A stretch of DNA of 64,000 bases from NCBI RefSeq assembly GCF_028281565.1, contig NZ_JANQJQ010000030.1, positions 186,001-250,000 on the forward strand. The letters run 5' to 3'. Source of the stretch: Seonamhaeicola sp. (lineage in GTDB: Bacteria; Bacteroidota; Bacteroidia; Flavobacteriales; Flavobacteriaceae). Numbering within the stretch: position 1 is the first letter of the stretch; every line of letters begins with the position of its first letter. This document shows, piece after piece, positions 51,673-60,660 of this stretch. Both the position numbers and the translations under genes were made by a program. The notes under the pieces were generated by a model. The model saw only the letters and a program-made list of their open reading frames with translations. It was not told the DNA's origin and made no database searches.

Positions 51673-52419
51673 TTAGGTTAGCATTCCGCCATCAACGTTT
51701 AAGGTTTGCCCAGTTACATAGGCACTCATATCACTTGCTAAAAACACACACGCATTAGCTACATCTTCAGGCGTTCCACCTCGTTTTAAAGGAATTCCGG
51801 CACGCCATCCTTTAACTACTTCTTCATCCAGTTTAGCGGTCATTTCTGTTTCTATAAAACCGGGAGCAATCACATTACTACGTATGTTTCTTGAGCCTAA
51901 CTCCAAAGCAACTGATTTTGAGAATCCAATAATACCGGCTTTAGAGGCTGCATAATTGGTTTGTCCGGCATTGCCTTTTACACCCACCACCGAACTCATG
52001 TTAATGATAGAGCCTTTACGCTGTTTCAGCATAGTACGCTGCACAGCTTTAGTCATATTGAAAACCGATTTCAAATTCACTTCAATAACGGCGTCAAAAT
52101 CTTCTTCACTGATACGCATTAACAGGTTATCTTTTGTAATTCCGGCGTTATTAACTAAAACATCAATACTCCCGAATTCTTTTACTACGTCATCGGCTAG
52201 CTTTTGTGCTTCTTCAAAACTAGCAGCATTACTTTGATAACCTTTTGCTTTAACGCCTAAAGCATTTAACTCATCTTCCAGTGCTTTTGCCGCATCAACC
52301 GACGAACTATATGTAAAGGCTACATTAGCACCTTGTTCAGCGAACACTTGTGCAATACCTTTTCCAATACCTCTACTGGCTCCTGTAATGATAGCCGTTT
52401 TTCCTTCTAATAGTTTCAT
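51673..52419 (-). CDS. fabG: 3-oxoacyl-[acyl-carrier-protein] reductase
   Basis: The 248-residue SDR has Thr-Gly-Ala-Ser-Arg-Gly-Ile-Gly near residue 12, Asn-Asn-Ala-Gly near 90, catalytic Ser near 140 (Asn-Met-Ser-Ser-Val-Val-Gly) and Tyr-Ala-Ala-Ser-Lys near 153, and Gly-Phe-Ile-Glu-Thr near 187, which is the FabG pattern. It uses NADPH to reduce beta-ketoacyl-ACP in fatty acid synthesis. It is followed by the VWA and prohibitin genes. Confidence 0.95.
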   Translation of the reverse strand: MKLLEGKTAIITGASRGIGKGIAQVFAEQGANVAFTYSSSVDAAKALEDELNALGVKAKGYQSNAASFEEAQKLADDVVKEFGSIDVLVNNAGITKDNLLMRISEEDFDAVIEVNLKSVFNMTKAVQRTMLKQRKGSIINMSSVVGVKGNAGQTNYAASKAGIIGFSKSVALELGSRNIRSNVIAPGFIETEMTAKLDEEVVKGWRAGIPLKRGGTPEDVANACVFLASDMSAYVTGQTLNVDGGMLT

Positions 52420-52516
52420 ATGTTATTTATCTAATTTCTTAAAATAGTTTATGTTCAAATATACTAATTACATGTTGTTTCAAATATAAAAACCTCACAA
52501 GATTTTCGTGATTATA

Positions 52517-55500
52517 TTATTTGGTATTAGGTGGGATCCTCTTATTTTTTCTACCTAAAAAAATAACCCCTGTTAAAACTGCAAGAAACACCAATCCTAT
52601 TACCCAATACCATATGGGATCCATACCAAAATCAATGGGAGCCTTATCCCCTACCAGGTAAAAACCTCCCCAGTAAAACGGGGCGGCTTTATAAATATCG
52701 GCCTGCTCTAAATATTGCAATTTAGCCTGTTGCAGTGCTTTTGATTTATTCATACCGCTTTTAAGATTCGTGTAAAAATACTTCATAAGTTCAGGGGTAG
52801 TCTCATCCGGCACCTCCCAACTGCTTAACAGTAAACTTTTAGTGCCTGCATATTGAAAGGCATGTCCTAAACTCATAATACCTTCACCTTTAGCTATTTT
52901 CCCGGTTCCTGTATTACAGGCACTTAATACTGTTAACTCTGTTGGAATGTTTAAAGCAAACAATTCATGGCCGTATAGATAACTATCTTCAATGGTGTCC
53001 TTGCTTTTGGTAAAATAGAGTTTGGAATTCTCCGGTCGTTCATTATCAACATCGCCATGTAAAGCTAAGTGAAGGACTTTATATCGACCAGCATTTTTCT
53101 TAAAGTTGGCTTCATCAGCATCGGAGCCAAAATAGTATTGCCCGTCAATAATATCCGCTATGGCTTTGATTTCTTTACGTGTTCCGGGAAGATCTTCTGC
53201 GGTATCTCGTAATGCTGCCAGACGTATCGGTTTAGCCTCTACAACACTTGTAGAATCTGAAAACGAAAAGGCTAAACACCCTTCTTGTTGTGCTTTCTGT
53301 TTTTTGTCCTGAAACGGCTTTAAAAGCAGTGTTGCCGAATTGGCATAAGAAATGGCATAGTCTCTTAATAAATATGGCAAATCACTTGGTGCTTCCGAAG
53401 TGTCTTCTTTAGTTAATAACAAATCAAAATTAAGATGCCACAGGGATCCATCCGGAATAATGATAAGTTCATTACCTACCAGCGTTTCTTTTAAAGGATG
53501 GATGAGTGTATTATATAATTCATTTCCTAGCTGTTTATAGGACACCAGGTCTTTAGACGTTATGGCTTTTCGAAACACTTCAATTTTATCATCAAGTTCA
53601 AGGGTTTGCAATTCTTTAAATGCAAGCTTGTTTTTTGAAATACCAAAAGCATAGGTGGTGCTATCTGTTGTGAAAAATTCTAACAGGGTGGTGTTTTTAT
53701 CAAGCCTTTCTTGAATTTCTGAAACCGTAATAACTTTATTATCGTGCTTCAACTGGAAGTATTTAGGATACTCTTGTTCCAACACTTGAGTTAAAGAGTC
53801 CTGTCTGCGATTTACATCAAAAAGCTTGTCTTCATATTCCTGCACGGTTGCCACACCAACAGAATCTTTTGTTTGCTCTGCTGTAATACATGATTGATAG
53901 TAGGCGCTATTGGATTTTAAAGCACTTTCCAGTTTTAATAGTTCCTCGGGCAATTCTGAGAAATTTTTAGCACTATGATCCAGAAGCAGGTTTTTCAGGG
54001 TATTGGATTTACTTCTCTCCGCATAGTAGCGTACTTTTTCAAGCAAAGCATAATCCTTAGTAGCTCTATACTTTAATAGTTGAGCAGTAATAGCATATGT
54101 ATACATTACCTTTACTTGTCTTGCCAGGTTTACTTTATCCTTATAACTCAGATACGATTGTCTTATATAATCCGTTAACCTATCTAAATTTCGATATAAA
54201 AAAATACTCTTGTCAAGATCTTCTGAGTTCTTACCAATCTTATAATGTTCTTGTAATGTTTTGGCCTTCCATGCAAGAGTTCTAAATAATTCTTTTAAAT
54301 TATGATAATGATCAGGATCAAATTTGTTTTTATAAATTTTAATGTATCTTTTCTTTGTGTTACACTCAATAGCTTTGTTAAAAAAAATCAAGGCTTCTTG
54401 AAATTTGTACAATTTGATATATGCTTTTCCAAAACTTATATAGAGAGAAATTAATATGTCTACATCGCTTGACGTATTTTGTATAATTTGTAAACTTTTT
54501 TGATAATACTTCAACGCTGTATCATAATCCTCTTGTTCCGTATAAAGTAACCCTAAACTCATATAAGTTCTGGCTACTCTTGAACTATTATCCCCAAAAA
54601 TGTTTCGGTTTATTTTTAAAGATTTATTAAAATATATCAATGCCTTTTTATATTCTTTTTTTTTCATTAAAACTCCTGCAGTCAAAGCATAACAAGTCGA
54701 TACCCGATAATAATTTTCTCCAAATATTCTTTTGAAAACTTCTAATGCCTTCGCGTTATAGTATAATGACTTTTCGTAATCTTTTTGATAATAATACACA
54801 TACCCAATATATTCATAAACGGTACCTAAATGATGATATCTATCACCCATATCCATACTCTTTTCTATATCCAGACTTTTTCTAAAATATTGTAATGATT
54901 TGTTATATTCACCTTTATTAATATATAGATACCCTATTCTCATATATATTCCGTATAGTTCTTCAATTTTGTTTTCTCTTTTAAAAATGGACAATGCTTT
55001 TTCTAATTGTTCCAAAGCTAAATCCAATCGTTTTGTTTCTGTATAAAGTACGCCTATATTCATATAAGCATGAGCAATATTTATATTCTTTTTATTTTTG
55101 ATTGCGCCTGCCAAAAACTTATTGTAATATTTAAGAGCAATATTATGTTTTTCCATATCCAGATAAGTGGCTCCTATCCAACCATATAAACTACTCGTAC
55201 TATAGTGTTCAACTCCATAAATTTTTATTGAAATTTCCAAGGCTTTTTCATAATAAGTAATTGCTTGCTCTAGCTTTTTTATTTTCTTATACATAAAAGC
55301 AACATCCGAATACGATTTTAAAACCCTTTTATCATATTCAGGTAATATTTTTTTGCGTATTGATAATGCTCTTTGAAGATAAGAAAGACAAATATTATAG
55401 TTTACATTATAATAATTAATAGCACCTAAATTCTCATATGCATTTGCTTCCTCCGCATTACTCTCTAAAAAAAAAGTATCACAAATACTTAAAGCCTTGT

Positions 55501-55780
55501 TTGCATTTTGTACTGATTTTTCTAATTCGTGAATTCTCCGTTGGTTTTCCGAAAGTTTATTATAACAACTCGCTACTCGTTCCCATACTTTTGCTTTTTG
55601 GTAAACAGGCAAGGCTTTTTCAAAAAGAGCAATGGATTCATCAAATTTTTTAACCGTTAATAAGGAGTCTGCTTTTTGATAGTATTGAAAAGCAATCAGG
55701 GTGTCTTTTTCTGTTTGACCAAAACATATATCAGCTGTTATTAAAGCCAATACAAACAAAAGCTTAGTAAAGGGTTTCAT
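52517..55780 (-). CDS. Exported TPR-CHAT caspase-like protease
   Basis: The 1087-residue protein has a signal peptide (about 1-22), about ten or more TPR repeats (about 30-520, for example Ala-Leu-Xaa-Tyr-Tyr-Gln-Lys-Ser-Leu), a helical linker, and a C-terminal CHAT domain with the dyad His908 (Leu-Ala-Leu-His-Gly) and Cys955 (Leu-Ser-Ala-Cys-Asn-Thr-Gly). A last membrane segment (about 1056-1076) is followed by a Lys/Arg-rich tail. So the TPR and protease parts should be outside the cytoplasm and held in the inner membrane. It lies 27 bases after the anti-sigma-like gene and 97 before fabG. Targets are not known; the domain order recalls TPR-CHAT proteases that act on regulators. Confidence 0.88.
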   Translation of the reverse strand: MKPFTKLLFVLALITADICFGQTEKDTLIAFQYYQKADSLLTVKKFDESIALFEKALPVYQKAKVWERVASCYNKLSENQRRIHELEKSVQNANKALSICDTFFLESNAEEANAYENLGAINYYNVNYNICLSYLQRALSIRKKILPEYDKRVLKSYSDVAFMYKKIKKLEQAITYYEKALEISIKIYGVEHYSTSSLYGWIGATYLDMEKHNIALKYYNKFLAGAIKNKKNINIAHAYMNIGVLYTETKRLDLALEQLEKALSIFKRENKIEELYGIYMRIGYLYINKGEYNKSLQYFRKSLDIEKSMDMGDRYHHLGTVYEYIGYVYYYQKDYEKSLYYNAKALEVFKRIFGENYYRVSTCYALTAGVLMKKKEYKKALIYFNKSLKINRNIFGDNSSRVARTYMSLGLLYTEQEDYDTALKYYQKSLQIIQNTSSDVDILISLYISFGKAYIKLYKFQEALIFFNKAIECNTKKRYIKIYKNKFDPDHYHNLKELFRTLAWKAKTLQEHYKIGKNSEDLDKSIFLYRNLDRLTDYIRQSYLSYKDKVNLARQVKVMYTYAITAQLLKYRATKDYALLEKVRYYAERSKSNTLKNLLLDHSAKNFSELPEELLKLESALKSNSAYYQSCITAEQTKDSVGVATVQEYEDKLFDVNRRQDSLTQVLEQEYPKYFQLKHDNKVITVSEIQERLDKNTTLLEFFTTDSTTYAFGISKNKLAFKELQTLELDDKIEVFRKAITSKDLVSYKQLGNELYNTLIHPLKETLVGNELIIIPDGSLWHLNFDLLLTKEDTSEAPSDLPYLLRDYAISYANSATLLLKPFQDKKQKAQQEGCLAFSFSDSTSVVEAKPIRLAALRDTAEDLPGTRKEIKAIADIIDGQYYFGSDADEANFKKNAGRYKVLHLALHGDVDNERPENSKLYFTKSKDTIEDSYLYGHELFALNIPTELTVLSACNTGTGKIAKGEGIMSLGHAFQYAGTKSLLLSSWEVPDETTPELMKYFYTNLKSGMNKSKALQQAKLQYLEQADIYKAAPFYWGGFYLVGDKAPIDFGMDPIWYWVIGLVFLAVLTGVIFLGRKNKRIPPNTK

Positions 55781-55807
55781 ATAATAAAATGTGAGTGTTA
55801 TAGGGTA

Positions 55808-56566
55808 TTACTTATTTCTTTTTAGGGCTTTTATTAATTCTGAGGCTTTACCAGTATATAAATTGTTATAAGCATTTAATTCTTTAAGAACAGGGATTGC
55901 TTTATTTACTTTATTCATTTTTACATAGGTAAGGGCTAAAAACCACCGGGCATCATCATAAAACGCACTTTCTTCATCAATAGACTGAAATACTTTGATG
56001 GCCTTGTCTTCCTTATTTACGTTAAGGTAACTATTCCCCAGGTATAATTTTAATTGATCACTTGCCGCTGTTTCCGCTTTATTTTCAAGTATCTTAATTA
56101 CTTTTTCATAGTCCTCATTCTTATAGTTCAGTGCCAATTTATTGAATGATGCATGGCTGGATATTTCTTCACCACGGGTAAGATCTTCCATAGGATATGG
56201 TACATAGTAACTTGCGAATAGATCATTTTTACCTGAACTAAGATTCTGAAAATACACCAATGATATTAAACTGATTAAAATGACAAAAACAGCTGCACTC
56301 TTCCAATTTATCCGGGGTATATTGAACGTGAGCTTTTTGTTAGCGGATTCATTTTTAAGCTCGGAATCAATATTCTGTAATTTTTTTCTAAAGGCAATCC
56401 CCTCTTTATCTTTTAAAGCAGTCTGTACCAGTCTATATTTTTCTACTTCTGACCGAAGTGCCTCATCCACCTTTAAAGCCTCCTGAAAAGATTTTAAATG
56501 GTACCCTTCGAGCTTTCCATTCAGGTAAGCATCAATTTTTTCAAATAGTTCCTGAGTTCTTTCCAT
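55808..56566 (-). CDS. Membrane anti-sigma-like protein with TPR-type C-terminus
   Basis: The 252-residue protein has a soluble N-terminal part (about 1-88) that looks like the short zinc-free anti-sigma domains of Bacteroidota (Ile-Asp-Ala-Tyr-Leu-Asn-Gly-Lys-Leu near residue 11, then helices), one membrane segment (about 90-107), and a C-terminal region (about 145-250) with TPR-like helix pairs such as Leu-Gly-Asn-Ser-Tyr-Leu-Asn. It starts 10 bases after the sigma factor gene. It is likely a membrane-bound inhibitor of that sigma factor, with TPRs outside that could contact the CHAT protein. Confidence 0.8.
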   Translation of the reverse strand: MERTQELFEKIDAYLNGKLEGYHLKSFQEALKVDEALRSEVEKYRLVQTALKDKEGIAFRKKLQNIDSELKNESANKKLTFNIPRINWKSAAVFVILISLISLVYFQNLSSGKNDLFASYYVPYPMEDLTRGEEISSHASFNKLALNYKNEDYEKVIKILENKAETAASDQLKLYLGNSYLNVNKEDKAIKVFQSIDEESAFYDDARWFLALTYVKMNKVNKAIPVLKELNAYNNLYTGKASELIKALKRNK

Positions 56567-56576
56567 GATTTACTTG

Positions 56577-57158
56577 TTATAAAAGAACTTCCCTAAACTC
56601 CTTAAACCTAGGGTCCTTCTCCGTTAATTCGATCAATTTCTTTTGGCATAAAAATTTTCGTTTTCTGGTATATCCTTCGGAAAGGTCTTTTTGCTTAGCA
56701 ATCTCTTTCAGGCTATACCCTCCGAAAAACATCAATAAAATTTCCTGACAGCCCTCCCCCAGTTTCAGCAAATATTTATGTACAAGTGATTTTCTTTCTG
56801 ACTTCACAATAATGTCCAAAGCATCATCTGTCGGGTCCTGTAGTTTCAGGAAGTCAGCATCAAATGCTTCCATTTTCCCCATACTTTTCAGCCTGTTTAA
56901 CCAAAGGTATTTACAAATACCGTAGACATAGGTTCCTAAAGCACAATCAATGTGTAAACGGTTGTTCTTTATTTTTTTAAACACAATAACCAAGGCATCC
57001 TGAAAAATGTCCCTGGCATCATCTAAATTTCCGGAATTTTTGAGAATGTAACGCGTAATACGTGGCAAATGTGTCTTGTAAAACGCTTTAATGATAACAT
57101 GATCTCCATTTTTAATGCCTTCTATAATGCTATCATTGTTGTTTTCATAAAATTTCAT
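56577..57158 (-). CDS. ECF-type sigma-70 factor
   Basis: The 193-residue protein has region 2 (about 12-95: Asp-Asp-Ala-Arg-Asp-Ile-Phe-Gln-Asp-Ala then Thr-Tyr-Val-Tyr-Gly-Ile-Cys-Lys-Tyr) and region 4 (about 125-180: Gly-Tyr-Ser-Leu-Lys-Glu-Ile-Ala near 150). It is short, without regions 1 and 3, as in extracytoplasmic-function sigma factors. It leads an operon with a membrane anti-sigma-like gene and the TPR-CHAT gene. A terminator of sucD separates it from the upstream gene, so it should have its own promoter between 57159 and 57260. Confidence 0.92.
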   Translation of the reverse strand: MKFYENNNDSIIEGIKNGDHVIIKAFYKTHLPRITRYILKNSGNLDDARDIFQDALVIVFKKIKNNRLHIDCALGTYVYGICKYLWLNRLKSMGKMEAFDADFLKLQDPTDDALDIIVKSERKSLVHKYLLKLGEGCQEILLMFFGGYSLKEIAKQKDLSEGYTRKRKFLCQKKLIELTEKDPRFKEFREVLL

Positions 57159-57260
57159 TAGTTACTTAGAGAGAGGGGTTGCTATTAATTTGTAATTATT
57201 CTTTTGAGAAAAATGTTATCTAAGACATTAATGTTTAAAAACAGCATATCCTATTAACAT

Positions 57261-57290
57261 AAAAAATCCGTTGACTATGTCAACGGATTG
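57261..57290 (-). terminator. Terminator after sucD
   Basis: On the minus strand AATCCGTTGAC, a short loop and GTCAACGGATT form a perfect stem with a following T run. It ends before the sigma factor gene. Confidence 0.85.
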
Positions 57291-57324
57291 TAAAATAAAT
57301 ATAATTTCTTATTTAAGCAAGTAC

Positions 57325-58194
57325 CTACAATACCTCGGCAACTTTTTTGCCAATTTCTGCAGGAGAATCCACTACATGAATACCACAGGCCCTCATGATT
57401 TTTTTCTTCGCCTGAGCGGTATCATCACTTCCTCCTACAATGGCTCCGGCATGTCCCATGGTACGTCCTGCAGGCGCTGTTTCTCCGGCAATAAATCCTA
57501 CAACAGGTTTCTTGCTACCACTTTCTTTATACCAATTGGCTGCATCTGCTTCTAACTGACCTCCAATCTCACCAATCATAACGACAGCTTCTGTTTCAGG
57601 GTCATTGATCAATAACTCCACGGCTTCTTTGGTAGTGGTTCCAATAATGGGGTCACCACCAATACCAATGGCTGTAGTAATTCCCAACCCTTGTTTCACT
57701 ACCTGATCTGCAGCTTCATAGGTTAGGGTCCCTGATTTTGAAACAATTCCTACTTTACCTTTTTTGAATACAAAACCAGGCATAATTCCAACTTTGGCTT
57801 CTTCCGGCGTAATAACACCAGGGCAGTTAGGGCCTATTAGACGACAATCTTTTTCCTTTATATAATCTGATGCCTTAATCATGTCAGCAACGGGAATACC
57901 TTCGGTAATTGTGATAATGACTTTAATTCCGGCATCAGCAGCTTCCATAATAGCATCGGCAGCAAATGCCGGTGGTACAAAAATTATTGAAGTATCCGCA
58001 CCAACTTCTTTTACAGCATCTTCAACCGTATTGAATACCGGTTTATCTAAGTGTGTTTGACCGCCTTTGCCTGGCGTCACACCACCCACAACATTGGTAC
58101 CATATTCTATCATTTGACCAGCGTGAAACGTACCTTCACTACCGGTAAACCCCTGTACTATGATCTTTGAATCCTTATTTACTAAAACGCTCAT
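57325..58194 (-). CDS. sucD: Succinyl-CoA ligase alpha subunit
   Basis: The 289-residue protein has an N-terminal CoA-binding Rossmann domain (Gly-Phe-Thr-Gly-Ser-Glu-Gly near residue 16; Gly-Pro-Asn-Cys-Pro-Gly near 122) and the active-site phospho-His in Gly-His-Ala-Gly-Ala near 247. It belongs to the citric acid cycle. It is the last gene of the lpx-efp cluster, 97 bases after the LpxD paralogue, with a candidate promoter of its own. Confidence 0.97.
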   Translation of the reverse strand: MSVLVNKDSKIIVQGFTGSEGTFHAGQMIEYGTNVVGGVTPGKGGQTHLDKPVFNTVEDAVKEVGADTSIIFVPPAFAADAIMEAADAGIKVIITITEGIPVADMIKASDYIKEKDCRLIGPNCPGVITPEEAKVGIMPGFVFKKGKVGIVSKSGTLTYEAADQVVKQGLGITTAIGIGGDPIIGTTTKEAVELLINDPETEAVVMIGEIGGQLEADAANWYKESGSKKPVVGFIAGETAPAGRTMGHAGAIVGGSDDTAQAKKKIMRACGIHVVDSPAEIGKKVAEVL

Positions 58195-58228
58195 ACGTGT
58201 TTATTTTATTATGTATAAAATTGAAAAG

Positions 58229-58236
58229 CAAATGTA
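58229..58236 (-). promoter_or_regulatory. Candidate -7 box of sucD (TACATTTG)
   Basis: On the minus strand TACATTTG fits TAnnTTTG; 34 bases before the sucD ATG. No exact -33 element is seen at the usual distance. Confidence 0.4.
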
Positions 58237-58291
58237 ATTTTTTTGCAGCAATTTTTTAAGGCATTATGCCATTTATTTTAATGAAAATCTG

Positions 58292-59236
58292 CTAATTTTT
58301 TTGTTGATTTTTTAACATATCTAAAATTTCAGGAATCTTTTTGATAGCAGCTATTTCCTTGTATTTAGATCTGAAGTCATCAGCCGGTATCCCAAAGTAA
58401 CTTTTACCGCCTTCCAGGGACTTGCTCACTCCGGATTTAGCCGATATAACAGCTTTTGATCCAATAGTAATACCACTGGTGATTCCTACCTGACCCCAAA
58501 TAGTCACTTCGTCTCCAATTATTACACAACCGGCTACGCCAACCTGAGCGGCAATTAAACATTTTTTCCCAATAACCGTATCATGACCTACCTGGACAAA
58601 ATTATCAATTTTAGTGCCTTCCTTGATCCTGGTATCACCAGTAACTCCCCTGTCAATAGTGCAAGCTGCTCCCAAATCAACATTGTCTTCCAGAACAACT
58701 CTACCACAGGACAATAGCCTGTCAAAACCTTCCGGGCGCTTTTTATAATAAAAGGCATTGGCCCCTAAAACAGTTCCGGCATGAATGGTAACGTTGTCTC
58801 CTATAATGGCATCATCATAAATGCTCACATTGGAGTGAATCACACAATACTTACCAATAGTTACATTATGACCAATAAAACAATTGGGTTGGATTATAGT
58901 ACCTTCACCGATTACAGCAGAGTCTGAAATTTGACTATTGGCCGATTTAAAAGGCTTAAAATGATTGGAAAGCTTGTTGAAATCTCTAAAAGGATCATCA
59001 CTAATCAATAATGCTTTTCCTTCCGGGCACGCCACTTCTTTATTAATTAAAACTATAGTTGCTGCTGAATTTAAAGCTTTATCGTAATACTTGGGATGGT
59101 CCACAAAAACAATATCTCCCGGTTCAACTACATGAATTTCATTCATGCCCAAAACGGGAAAATCATCGTTGCCTACATAGTCGCAATTAATAAGTTGTGC
59201 TATGTCCTTTAAAGTGTGCTGCTTTGGAAACTTCAT
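58292..59236 (-). CDS. LpxD-like acyltransferase paralogue
   Basis: The 314-residue protein has the N-terminal LpxD domain and left-handed beta helix hexapeptide repeats (about 100-290), with a His in Val-Gly-His-Asp near residue 215 matching the catalytic His of LpxD. It is a second LpxD-type gene next to the true one (62058-63080). It could use a different acyl chain length or act on another amino sugar. It follows efp by 65 bases. Confidence 0.85.
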   Translation of the reverse strand: MKFPKQHTLKDIAQLINCDYVGNDDFPVLGMNEIHVVEPGDIVFVDHPKYYDKALNSAATIVLINKEVACPEGKALLISDDPFRDFNKLSNHFKPFKSANSQISDSAVIGEGTIIQPNCFIGHNVTIGKYCVIHSNVSIYDDAIIGDNVTIHAGTVLGANAFYYKKRPEGFDRLLSCGRVVLEDNVDLGAACTIDRGVTGDTRIKEGTKIDNFVQVGHDTVIGKKCLIAAQVGVAGCVIIGDEVTIWGQVGITSGITIGSKAVISAKSGVSKSLEGGKSYFGIPADDFRSKYKEIAAIKKIPEILDMLKNQQKN

Positions 59237-59301
59237 CTAGAAAAGGGTATTTTGAAAATACTTCGACTACGCTCAGTGTGACATCTTATTAAACAATACA
59301 A

Positions 59302-59868
59302 CTATTCTTTAATACGCTCCTTGTAAGTGCCTTTTTCGGTTTCAACCTTAATTTTATCACCTTCATTAATAAATAACGGTACGTTCACAATGGCACCCGT
59401 TTCAACAGTCGCAGGCTTAGTTGCGTTGGTGGCAGTATTTCCTTTAACTCCCGGTTCCGTATGAGTAACTTCCAGAATAACATTGGCCGGCATTTCTACA
59501 GAAAGTGGCAGGCCATCTTCAGAATTAATAAGAACGGTAACCACTTCGCCTTCTTTCATTAATCCCGGATTGTCAAGTGTGTTCTTTTGTAATTCAATTT
59601 GAGAATAATCCTCAGTATTCATAAAGTGATACGTTTCCCCCTCATTGTATAAGTACTGAAATTTGTGTGTTTCCACTCGAACATCATCCAGCTTGTGTCC
59701 AGCAGAAAACGTGTTATCAATAACCTTTCCTGTGGTCACACTTTTAAGTTTTGTTCTTACGAACGCAGGACCTTTACCCGGTTTTACATGTAAAAACTCA
59801 ACAATTTTATAAATATCGTGATTATATCTTATGCATAATCCGTTTCTAATATCACTTGTAGTAGCCAT
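59302..59868 (-). CDS. efp: Elongation factor P
   Basis: The 188-residue protein has the three EF-P beta-barrel domains. The loop that touches the ribosomal P-site tRNA holds Lys32 (Pro-Gly-Lys-Gly-Pro-Ala-Phe-Val-Arg), and the typical Thr-His-Thr-Glu-Pro-Gly-Val-Lys-Gly and C-terminal Gly-Thr-Tyr motifs are present. It rescues ribosomes stalled at Pro-Pro. It lies four bases after lpxA. Confidence 0.97.
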   Translation of the reverse strand: MATTSDIRNGLCIRYNHDIYKIVEFLHVKPGKGPAFVRTKLKSVTTGKVIDNTFSAGHKLDDVRVETHKFQYLYNEGETYHFMNTEDYSQIELQKNTLDNPGLMKEGEVVTVLINSEDGLPLSVEMPANVILEVTHTEPGVKGNTATNATKPATVETGAIVNVPLFINEGDKIKVETEKGTYKERIKE

Positions 59869-59872
59869 ATAA

Positions 59873-60658
59873 TTAATTTGATTTAAAATATCCTTTCATA
59901 ATACCCCGATGCGAATTCTTAATAAATTGAAGAATTTCATCGCGTTCCGGCGTTGCTTCCATTTCGGCTTCAATAATTTCCGAAGCCTGGGTATTGTTAT
60001 AATGCTTTTGATACAGGATTCTATATATATTCTGAATTTCCCTGATCTTTTCAGAAGTAAATCCACGTCTTCTTAATCCAACCGAATTAATCCCTACATA
60101 AGATAAAGGTTCACGGGCCGCTTTAACATACGGAGGTACATCTTTTCTAACTAAAGACCCTCCCGTTACAAATGCGTGATTTCCAACGGATACAAATTGA
60201 TGAACCGCTGTCATACCGGCCAGCACCACATAATCACCAATAGTTATATGGCCTGCCAATGTACTGTTATTTGAAAAAATACAGTTATTACCAACAACAC
60301 AATCGTGAGCAATATGGCAATAGGCCATAATCAAACAGTTGTTACCAATAACCGTTTTCATTTTGTCGGCAGTACCTCTATTAATAGTAACACATTCCCT
60401 AATAGTGACATTATCACCAATTTCAACCGTGGTATCTTCTCCCTGATATTTTAAATCCTGAGGAATCGCTGAAATAACAGATCCCGGGAAAATACTACAG
60501 TTTTTTCCAATACGGGCCCCTTCCATAATGGTCACGTTACTACCTATCCAGGTACCTTCTCCGATGACCACATTATTATCAATGGTTGCAAAAGGTTCTA
60601 TGACTACGTTTTTAGCAATTTTAGCGCCAGGGTGAACGTATGCAAGTGGTTGGTTCAT
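59873..60658 (-). CDS. lpxA: UDP-N-acetylglucosamine acyltransferase
   Basis: The 261-residue protein is a beta-helix of hexapeptide repeats (about 1-190) with the catalytic His in Ala-His-Asp-Cys near residue 122, and a helical C-terminus. It transfers a 3-hydroxyacyl chain from ACP to UDP-GlcNAc, the first step in lipid A synthesis. It lies between lpxC-fabZ (gap 2) and efp (gap 4). Confidence 0.97.
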   Translation of the reverse strand: MNQPLAYVHPGAKIAKNVVIEPFATIDNNVVIGEGTWIGSNVTIMEGARIGKNCSIFPGSVISAIPQDLKYQGEDTTVEIGDNVTIRECVTINRGTADKMKTVIGNNCLIMAYCHIAHDCVVGNNCIFSNNSTLAGHITIGDYVVLAGMTAVHQFVSVGNHAFVTGGSLVRKDVPPYVKAAREPLSYVGINSVGLRRRGFTSEKIREIQNIYRILYQKHYNNTQASEIIEAEMEATPERDEILQFIKNSHRGIMKGYFKSN

Positions 60659-60660
60659 AA

